64,000 nucleotides of DNA from Bacteroidota bacterium (GTDB lineage Bacteria > Bacteroidota > Bacteroidia > NS11-12g > UBA955). Numbering within the stretch: the first letter of the stretch is position 1; each line of letters opens with the position of its first letter. Under the pieces are notes generated by a model. That model made no database searches. It saw only the letters and a program-made list of their open reading frames with translations, and was not told the origin of the DNA. The position numbers and the translations under genes were made by a program. Below, piece by piece: positions 43,384-51,500 of this stretch. The DNA lies in contig JAEUUL010000008.1 in assembly GCA_016787485.1 (NCBI GenBank), positions 171,200-235,199 on the forward strand, in the 5' to 3' direction.

Positions 43384-44418
43384 ATGAAGAAGACCGGGAT
43401 TTTACTGGGAATCGCACTTGGCTGCCTGCTGAAATTGGGTGCCCAAACCCCGTCTTTGGTCATATGCAAAGGCAGTTCCATCAATTACAGTGAATTCAAT
43501 ACCGGTGGCAGTCTGCAGAGTGTAAGTTGGTTCTGGACTTTTCAGGGGGGAATGCCCGCAGCCTCCACACTGCGCAACCCATCCATTACCTACCCTGATA
43601 CCGGTATGTTTCTCACCACCTGTCAGTCTACCTTTGAAGACTCTTCCAAGCAGACCAAAAGCATTTGGGTGCAGGTCATTCTCAGCAATTTCGACCCCAT
43701 TCCCATGCGCGATACAACCCTGTGCGGAACCGGGGTGAATCTGGGGCTGAATGCCGGCAACAGGCACCCGGGATTTCGTTACCACTGGACCAGCAGCGAT
43801 GTGAATCTCAGCGGCAAAGACACCAATGTACAGATTTTTCCGGTAACACAGCCCGGCACTTATAGCGTAAAGGTGTGGAGTGTATGCGGCAGCAGCAGTA
43901 AAACCGTGGTAGTGAAGCAAGGGGTAAAACCTACTGTGGAACTGGGCGGCAATGTCTTTGTGTGTCGGAATGCGGCGGTAACTCTTGATGCCGGCACAGG
44001 CACAGGGTATACTTATGCATGGCTGCCAAACAACGAAAGTTCACAAACCATTACCGCTAATCTGCCAGGAACTTATACTGTAACCGTTACCAGCCCGGAT
44101 GGATGCACAGCCACAGACAATGTGCTGCTGATAGACAGTTGCCCGCCTGTATTTCATATTCCAAACGCATTTACCCCCAACGGATATGCACCCAACGACA
44201 TTTTCAAACCCTATCTCGATGGCATCACCAGTATAGAAATCACCATCCTGAACCGCTGGGGCCAAAAAGTGTTTGAAACCAAAAGTCTTACTGAAGGTTG
44301 GGATGGAACTTATATGGGAAAGCCCGCCCAGGAAGGAGTATACGCATGCCTGATAGAAATGATGGGTACTGACCAACTGCGCAGGGTGGTGAAAACGAAT
44401 ATCACACTTTTGCGTTAG
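43384..44418 (+). CDS. PKD-like surface protein with T9SS type B sorting domain
   Basis: From the ATG at 43384 the product has 344 aa: signal peptide (GILLGIALGCLLKLGAQ), a PKD-like domain (VSWFWTFQGGMPAASTLRNPSITYPDTGMF, near residues 48-77), two Ig-like units with Cys pairs, then the type B sorting domain (IPNAFTPNGYAPNDIFKPY, NRWGQKVFET, WDGTYMGKPAQEGVYACL, NITLLR). It is exported by the type IX system. A TTACTTTG box lies 7 nt before the ATG. It is followed after 18 nt by three further secreted-protein genes. Confidence 0.9.
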   Translation: MKKTGILLGIALGCLLKLGAQTPSLVICKGSSINYSEFNTGGSLQSVSWFWTFQGGMPAASTLRNPSITYPDTGMFLTTCQSTFEDSSKQTKSIWVQVILSNFDPIPMRDTTLCGTGVNLGLNAGNRHPGFRYHWTSSDVNLSGKDTNVQIFPVTQPGTYSVKVWSVCGSSSKTVVVKQGVKPTVELGGNVFVCRNAAVTLDAGTGTGYTYAWLPNNESSQTITANLPGTYTVTVTSPDGCTATDNVLLIDSCPPVFHIPNAFTPNGYAPNDIFKPYLDGITSIEITILNRWGQKVFETKSLTEGWDGTYMGKPAQEGVYACLIEMMGTDQLRRVVKTNITLLR

Positions 44419-44436
44419 TTTTTGCGTTAGGTATTC

Positions 44437-45291
44437 ATGAAATTACACTCTCTCTGTTTTTTTGTACTGACTTCCTCTTGTTTTCATCTGATGTTGCACA
44501 GCCAGAATAAAGCAACACTCAGCATGACTGCATTGAAAGATGTAAAAACCGGAAAGAATTGGAAATCTTCCGGTGAGGAATTACTCACACAATCCTTTGC
44601 TGACAGTACTTCAAAAATACCTTTCGGGAAATGGGGCGATACCGTGATGTTTGTAAAATTCGTGGATGACAGACTCTTCTATCCTGATGGACAAATTTGC
44701 AATTGCCGGGTAAATTTTTATCAAGGCGATTCGGATTCCGTAATTTACAGATTGGTACAGAGTATTCCGGTTCAAAACAAAAAAAACACATCCTATTCTA
44801 ACCTTTCTCAGCAAAATGATCTGGAGTGGGAAGGTCAGTTTCATTGCCAACCATCCCCTAAAAAATCTTTAAAAATTTCCTGGCCGAACGATGTCATTTG
44901 GCTCCGATTTATCGAACCCATTGTTCTTAAACAAAACAACCATCCGATACCCATATCCATGGACAGTCTGATACGAATGAAAATCAACGGTAAAGAGCAG
45001 TTCACACAGGTTGCTATTATTAAAGGTGACCTGCAATTTCTCGGACTGAGAGTAATTTCATTGTACAGCAGTTCAACCCAGAAATTCACTTTTAAAATTC
45101 AGGGTGGGATGTACCGCAGGGTTGGAGGAAAATATCATCTGATCAAAGGATTGGGCCGGTTTGAAATGGAATTGTACAAAGCAAAGACCGACGAATCGTA
45201 CCCATACAACACAGGAAATATGAGTACATCGAATTCCGAAGGATGGTATATCGAAATTCCCGCTATAGAAATGGCAATGCAGAATAAATAA
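44437..45291 (+). CDS. Secreted hypothetical protein
   Basis: The 284-aa product has a signal peptide (LCFFVLTSSCFHLMLHSQ) and no recognised domain. It is beta-rich, with two Cys in ICNCRV near residue 87. The stop overlaps the next start as TAATG, and the preceding T9SS gene ends 18 nt upstream, so it is in the middle of a likely four-gene unit. Codon use and AT content look slightly more AT-rich than the neighbours, by eye. Confidence 0.7.
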   Translation: MKLHSLCFFVLTSSCFHLMLHSQNKATLSMTALKDVKTGKNWKSSGEELLTQSFADSTSKIPFGKWGDTVMFVKFVDDRLFYPDGQICNCRVNFYQGDSDSVIYRLVQSIPVQNKKNTSYSNLSQQNDLEWEGQFHCQPSPKKSLKISWPNDVIWLRFIEPIVLKQNNHPIPISMDSLIRMKINGKEQFTQVAIIKGDLQFLGLRVISLYSSSTQKFTFKIQGGMYRRVGGKYHLIKGLGRFEMELYKAKTDESYPYNTGNMSTSNSEGWYIEIPAIEMAMQNK

Positions 45292-46127
45292 TGAAGATCA
45301 GTGATTTAAAATCCTCTCTCCTGTTTTGGTTATTTTTTATTCAATTCTTTTCTCTTTGTGCGGCTCACCATGCAGAGTTCACGCTGAATTCCCTGGAATG
45401 GAACGGCCTTAAAAGAAATTATTCCACGGCCAAGATTTTTCGTTCCGATTTTACCACCCAGTCCGACCTTTGGGTTGTAGATACGATAAACAGCAAGCCC
45501 CTGTATGGAAAATTCCAGTGGGATCCTGTGCTGAAGAGTGATGGGATGGAGCCTGCCTTCAGCATGGTTTTGTGGCAGGATGATGATGTTCATCAGACGC
45601 TGGTAACCCGCACCCGCTGGGTAAAAGGAGAATATGATGCCGGTGCCAGTCAGCGCGAGGGGCCCAATTATCGCGCATGGAAAGGCAGTTTGAGGTATAC
45701 ACCGGATCCGGAGGTGAATCCCTCAGGGCCGCATTTGCAGGAAGGGGCATGTACCTTTAGGATTGGCTCGGTAAAACTGGTGCATGGCGGCAAAAATATG
45801 GGGCAGGTAAGGCGCAACATAAGCTGGGAAGGATATACAGGTAAACCCACACGAAAGTGGCAACTCAAAAAGTACAAAGGCGAAAATCTATACCTGCAGG
45901 GTACCCCTGTCCGCTGTATCTGGGGGCCCGAGCAATGGATAGAAATGAACGTTCAGCTGTTTAGCCAGAAAGGAAAAGAAAAACCCAAAGTCCTTCTGGA
46001 ATACAGGTTCTCCAGCGCAGACCCGAAAGTAAAGCCCAATTATATCGCACCCAACAATTCGTATGAAATCAGGAATCGGGCGGGCACCGTTATTCTGCTG
46101 GCATGGGTGCAGTTGGCTGTGTATTGA
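45291..46127 (+). CDS. Secreted hypothetical protein, coupled to the preceding gene
   Basis: The 278-aa product begins with a hydrophobic signal (LLFWLFFIQFFSLCAAHHA). Visible features are Trp-rich strands (SDLWVVD, FQWDPVLKSDG, RTRWVKGEYDAG) and a single Cys pair. Like the preceding product it is about 280 aa, opens with a secretion signal and carries DSDS/DxD-like polar turns, so the two may be distant relatives, but I cannot show it. It overlaps the upstream gene by one base. Confidence 0.7.
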   Translation: MKISDLKSSLLFWLFFIQFFSLCAAHHAEFTLNSLEWNGLKRNYSTAKIFRSDFTTQSDLWVVDTINSKPLYGKFQWDPVLKSDGMEPAFSMVLWQDDDVHQTLVTRTRWVKGEYDAGASQREGPNYRAWKGSLRYTPDPEVNPSGPHLQEGACTFRIGSVKLVHGGKNMGQVRRNISWEGYTGKPTRKWQLKKYKGENLYLQGTPVRCIWGPEQWIEMNVQLFSQKGKEKPKVLLEYRFSSADPKVKPNYIAPNNSYEIRNRAGTVILLAWVQLAVY

Positions 46128-46163
46128 GGAAATCACATTCTTGCCTTGTAGGATTGAACTGAA

Positions 46164-48479
46164 ATGCAGAATTTGCAACGCCTTATGAAACTATTCATCA
46201 ATCTGTTCCGCTTTCTGTGTTTTGCCACTCTGGCACTGAGTTCCAGCCTTCAGGCCCAGGACAAAAACATACCCAAAGCCCGCGTGATGCTGAGTAAAAA
46301 GCAATATGCCAAAGCACTGAGCATGGCAGAAAGCGGGATCAAGAAGGACAAAACCCTGGCTGAATGGTACTATATCAAAGCCAGTGCGGAGTATTTGATG
46401 AGTATGATACCCAAATACCGCAATGGAGAAAAGGACTATTTCCGTGAAGCGGTGAAAACTGCAGTAAAAGCAAGACAGCGGGACAAGGACGATGAATATT
46501 ATGATGCCTATGACACCATCATGCAGGGCATTGTAAAAGGCAATAACCGCACGGCAATGGCCAGCTATGCGCAGGCCAGTTATTCCAGAGCCATACAGAT
46601 GTATCGCAACAGTTATGAGCTTACCGGAGATACACTTGCTTTCGGTTGGATGGGCATGAGTTACTGGGGCAATAAAGAAGAAAGGGATGCCCTCCGAATT
46701 TTAAAAATTGTTGCCCGCTGGAATTTCGATGCACATGCCGACGGGGTCATGAAGGGTACCTACATGCGCGAACCTTTTGAGGTTTTGAGCAATTATTATC
46801 TTGAAAAAGGCTATCCCGACAGCGCGCTGCAGTTTACAGAAATGGGACTGGAAGTGTATCCGAACAATATTGTGATGCTGCGCAACATGAAAGATTTGAT
46901 TCTTGCAGATCTGGATGAAGCCGGGCGCATTGCACTGGATGCAAATTACATACAGATCATTAACCGTGGACTGGGGTATTTCCCGCAGGACAGTTTGTTC
47001 CTGCGCGAGCAAAACCGGTATTATCTCACCCGTTTGGGCAATGCCACACAGGAAAAACCCTGGATAAACGCAGACACCATTCTTCTTGGATTCTGGAATG
47101 CCAAAAAAGATGAGATTGCTGCAGGTGTAAAAAATAGCTACGATGACTTTTTGATTGCCGACAGTGCAGGCTTCATGTTTCATTGCCTGGATTATTACCT
47201 GCGGACGGCAGCCAGAGGTGCTTCTGCCTATTTCTTCAAAAAATGGTATTGTGCTTACAACAGGCAGCCTGTATTTACCGAAGCATTGACCGAGAAACTG
47301 CTGCAAAATCCTCCTGAAAATATCAGTCGCAGGTTAATTACTTTTCTGTTTGCTGATGCGGCAGAAGATTTCCCCAAAAACAAAAAAATCAAAACTTTCA
47401 GGTTGGACTATTTCCGCAAATGGACACAGAAACCGTTGCATAAGAATGAACTGGCCTATGCACTTGAGTTTGCCGATGTGCTTGTAAAAGATAATCCGGC
47501 AGACAAGGGATTGAAAGAGAAACAACTTGCCCTGCTGGTGCAAAACACAGATTCTGCAATCGCCGGAGGTAAAATGTATATAGCTTGGAAATCATACAAC
47601 CGGATTAAACAGGAATTTTCCACCTACAAAAACCTGAGTGCCTTGCACCTGAAACTGGCCAAAGCTGATTTTGAAAACCGCTACAGTGAAACCCGCATTT
47701 GGAATACTACAGTAAAGGGCAAGAAAATTCCAAACACCGGATGGAATGGAGAAAGTGCCTCCTGCGTTGCCGGATATCTTCCAGACAGCACGTTGGGTAA
47801 AATCATAGACCGTATCAACTATTTCAGACAAAATGCCGGCATACTCAATCCAATGGCACTGAGCATGGACCGGGTGGACAAATGCCAGAAAGCGGCTATA
47901 ATGTTTGCTGGTCGTGGCCCCTTTACACGCGAACCCACTGAAGCCACGCATCCCTGTTTCAGCGATGAGGGTGCAGAAGCGGCGGCTATCGGACAAGCCA
48001 TACTTGAACCGAATCCTTCCATTGGTGTTACGTTGTTTATGGAAGACAAAAAAAGTGATGAAATGGTAAACCGCAGAACCATACTGAATCCTGGCAGTTT
48101 GTATGCCGGTGTTGGCTGCGCAGAAAACAACAGTTTCTATTGGCTGCTGGATCTGGGCGCGACTGCAGACAGCAATTATTACAAAACCAACTTTGTAACA
48201 TGGCCATCTGCAGGCTACAGCCCAAAAATGCTGGCCTTCCGCAAATGGACATTCAGCATGAACCAGGATTTACGCGATGCCAAGGTGACCGTAAAAAACA
48301 AAACTGGTGTTACTTTAGATGTAAAAACCTCCGTAGTACCTCTGCCCGGACTCAACCTGCAAACCCTTACAATGGACTGTGGAATTGAAAAAGAATCAAT
48401 AGTTGCAGGCGATTGGTACGATTTACAAATTGAGCTGAAAAACAAAAAGAAGTTTAACTACCGGGTTCAGTTCTTTTAA
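46164..48479 (+). CDS. Secreted TPR protein with C-terminal CAP-like domain
   Basis: The 771-aa product (a second ATG at 46185 directly precedes the signal peptide) has a signal ending LQAQ near residue 32. Helical repeats of TPR type follow from about 35 to 270 (ARVMLSKKQYAKALSMAESGIKKDKTLAEWYYIKASAEY). A central helical region lies at 270-540. A CAP/SCP-like domain sits near 550-690 (IIDRINYFRQNAGILNPMALSMDRVDKCQKAAIMFA, ATHPCFSDEGAEAAAIG, GVGCAENNSFYW). The final 80 residues are beta-rich. The TPR-CAP combination on an exported protein is unusual. It is the last gene of the four-gene unit and is followed by a terminator. Confidence 0.78.
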   Translation: MQNLQRLMKLFINLFRFLCFATLALSSSLQAQDKNIPKARVMLSKKQYAKALSMAESGIKKDKTLAEWYYIKASAEYLMSMIPKYRNGEKDYFREAVKTAVKARQRDKDDEYYDAYDTIMQGIVKGNNRTAMASYAQASYSRAIQMYRNSYELTGDTLAFGWMGMSYWGNKEERDALRILKIVARWNFDAHADGVMKGTYMREPFEVLSNYYLEKGYPDSALQFTEMGLEVYPNNIVMLRNMKDLILADLDEAGRIALDANYIQIINRGLGYFPQDSLFLREQNRYYLTRLGNATQEKPWINADTILLGFWNAKKDEIAAGVKNSYDDFLIADSAGFMFHCLDYYLRTAARGASAYFFKKWYCAYNRQPVFTEALTEKLLQNPPENISRRLITFLFADAAEDFPKNKKIKTFRLDYFRKWTQKPLHKNELAYALEFADVLVKDNPADKGLKEKQLALLVQNTDSAIAGGKMYIAWKSYNRIKQEFSTYKNLSALHLKLAKADFENRYSETRIWNTTVKGKKIPNTGWNGESASCVAGYLPDSTLGKIIDRINYFRQNAGILNPMALSMDRVDKCQKAAIMFAGRGPFTREPTEATHPCFSDEGAEAAAIGQAILEPNPSIGVTLFMEDKKSDEMVNRRTILNPGSLYAGVGCAENNSFYWLLDLGATADSNYYKTNFVTWPSAGYSPKMLAFRKWTFSMNQDLRDAKVTVKNKTGVTLDVKTSVVPLPGLNLQTLTMDCGIEKESIVAGDWYDLQIELKNKKKFNYRVQFF

Positions 48480-48499
48480 TAGGAACCCTCAGTTTCAGA

Positions 48500-48531
48500 A
48501 ATCCATTCCATGCTTTGGAATGGATTTTTTT
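48500..48531 (+). terminator. Intrinsic terminator of the secreted-protein unit
   Basis: The 11-bp arms AATCCATTCCA (48500-48510) and TGGAATGGATT (48516-48526) are perfectly paired around TGCTT and followed by a T-run. Confidence 0.88.
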
Positions 48532-48553
48532 ATGCATTTTTTCTCCATAGTCA

Positions 48554-48584
48554 TTTAGAAAATTTCAGGATTTTTTTATTTTTG
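48554..48584 (+). promoter_or_regulatory. Promoter of the 1866-aa repeat protein gene
   Basis: TTTA (48554-48557), a 19-nt spacer and TATTTTTG (48577-48584) differ from the consensus in one base. The ATG lies 14 nt after the box, giving a leader of about 8 nt. Confidence 0.65.
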
Positions 48585-48598
48585 ATTCTTAGTTTACT

Positions 48599-51500
48599 AT
48601 GAAAAAAATCTATACTGTATTGTTTTGCAGCCTTTGCATTATGGCTGCATGGGCGCAAACACCACAGAGCATCCAATATCAGGCGGTTGCCCGCAATGCA
48701 TCTGGCCAGATACTGGCCAATCAAAGCATAACCCTGCAACTGAGTATTTCTGAAACCACCCCGGGTGGAACCATTGTGTTCAGAGAAAGGCATGCCGCTA
48801 CCACAAACTCATTGGGATTGTTTACCCTGGCCATTGGCAAAGGATCACCTGTCATTGGGACATTGGGTGGTATAGACTGGTCGCAGAATGCGAAGTTTCT
48901 GCTAGTGGAAATGGACCCGTCAGGAGGAACTACCTTCAGCAGTCTGGGTACTTTTCAGTTACACAGCGTACCCTATGCGTTGTTTGCAGAACGGGCGGCT
49001 CAGGCCGATACATCATCCATTGCGCTGGGATTAGGAAATGCAGTAACTCTGCCCCCTTCCAAGATCTCAGGGGGCGGTGCGAGCCAGGGTCAGATCCTGA
49101 AATGGAACGGAACCGCCTGGGTAGCTGCCTGGCTGGATTCAACTGCAAGCACAGATGCAACCCTGCGGGGTGATGGCACCGGCAGTAACCCTCTCGGACT
49201 TGCACAAAACGGTGCTTCCGCCGGACAAGTGTTGAAATGGAATGGCACAGCTTGGGTGCCTGCAGCAGACATTGTGAATGATGCGGATGCGGATCCTGCA
49301 AACGAGATTCAGACCCTGAGCCGCACCGGTGGCCGGTTATTCCTCAGCAATGGCGGCACAGTAACACTGCCTGACAGCAGCGCAACGAATGAAATTCAAA
49401 ACCTATCCATCAGCAGTGGAAAAGGACGGATATTCCTTTCCAACGGAGGCAATGTGATACTCAATGACTCCAGCGGGACAAACGAATTACAGAATCTGTC
49501 CAAAACCGGGGGGCGGATTTCCCTGAGCCAGGGCGGCGGAACGGTTTATCTGAATGACTCCTCCTCTACCAATGAATTGCAAACCCTGAGCAGAAGCAAC
49601 GGCACAGTAACATTATCACAGGGTGGTGGTACAATAAACCTGCCCGACAGCAGCGCCAGCAATGAACTGCAAAACCTGAGCCTGAACAAAACCGGAAACA
49701 GCACCCGCATTACCATTAGCAATGGCAATAGCATTACCTTTAATACCGGTGACCAGGACACTTCCACCACCAACGAACTTCAGACCCTGAGCATAAGCAG
49801 CGGAAAAGGCCGCATATCATTGTCCAATGGCGGCAATGTGGTGTTGAACGACTCCAGCGGGACCAACGAATTGCAAACTTTGTCAAAAACCGGCGGACGC
49901 ATTATCCTGAACCAGGGGGGTGGAACGGTTTTCCTGAATGACTCCAGCAGCACGAACGAATTGCAGACTCTGAGTCGCACCAATGGCACTGTGAGCTTGT
50001 CTCAGGGCGGTGGCAATATAAATCTACCGGATTCCAGTGCTTCAAATGAGTTGCAAACCCTGAGTCTGAATAAAACCGGTAACAGCACCCGTATCACCAT
50101 CAGTAACGGCAACAGCATCACATTTAATACCGGAGACCAGGACTCATCCAGCACCAATGAGTTGCAAACCCTGAGTATCAGCAGTGGCAAGGGCCGCATC
50201 AGCCTGAGCAATGGTGGTGGAAACGTAGTCCTGAACGACTCCAGCGGTACAAACGAATTGCAGACAATCACCCGCACAGGAGGAAGAATTATCTTGAATC
50301 AGGGTGGAGGAACAGTAACCCTGCCGGATTCCAGTGCTGCGAATGAATTGCAAACCCTGACCAAAAACGGAGGACGACTGATCCTGAACCAGAGTGGCGG
50401 AACCATTTATCTCAATGATTCGTCCTCAACCAATGAATTGCAGACTCTGAGCCTGAGCAATGATACCATTAAACTGAGTCAGAACGGAGGATCTGTTGCA
50501 TTGCCACTGAACAGTTATGCCTGGAAAACGACTGGAAACAGCGGCACAGGTTCGGGCAATTTTATAGGAACCACCGATGCAGTTCCTGTCAAAATCCGAA
50601 TGAACAATGTTCCTTCGGGACGCATAGACAGTGCCTCAGGCAATACAGCTTTTGGATACAGAACCGACAATTTTTCCGGCACTGGCAACACGGCGGTCGG
50701 TGGCTGGTCTCAATACCTGGCCACGGGAAGTTCCAATACGTCTGTTGGATCTAACACACTTGCGGTTACCTCGGGCACCCACAACACAGCTGTGGGTAAT
50801 CATGCAATGCAGGCAAACACGACTGGTTATTCCAACGTTGCCGTGGGTAGTACCAGCTTGCAGTCAAATACCACCGGAACGAGCAATACAGCCCTGGGTA
50901 TGGGCAGCATGTATACAAATACCACAGGCTATTCCAACGTAGGTGTGGGCTCATATTCTTTGCGCTACAACACCACAGGTTCTTCAAACGTAGCGGTGGG
51001 CAATTCTGCCATGCACGACAATACCACAGGCTATGGCAATACGGCCACCGGAGCCGGTGCATTGAATAAAAACACCACCGGGGGCGGAAATGCTGCCACC
51101 GGAGAATCTGCTTTGTATTTCAATACCAATGGCAGCAACAACACTGCCATGGGTGGAGCCGCACTTTATTTTAACAAGACCGGCGATGGCAATACGGCTG
51201 TTGGGCAAGGTGCAGTTATGGGCAACATCACCGGTTATTACAATACCGGAGTTGGCCAGTCTGTCCTTCGCAGCAACAAAACTGGCTTACATAATACGGC
51301 TATGGGTTATTATGCCGCTTACAACGATACTACAGGACTGTATAATACCATTCTGGGCAGCATGGCAGGGTACAGCAACATCAGCAGTTCTTCCATCACA
51401 GCAGTGGGTTATCAGAGCCTGTATTCCAATAAATCCGGCAATATGACTGCCGTGGGTTCACAGGCATTATACAGCAACACCACAGGGGCATCAAATACTG

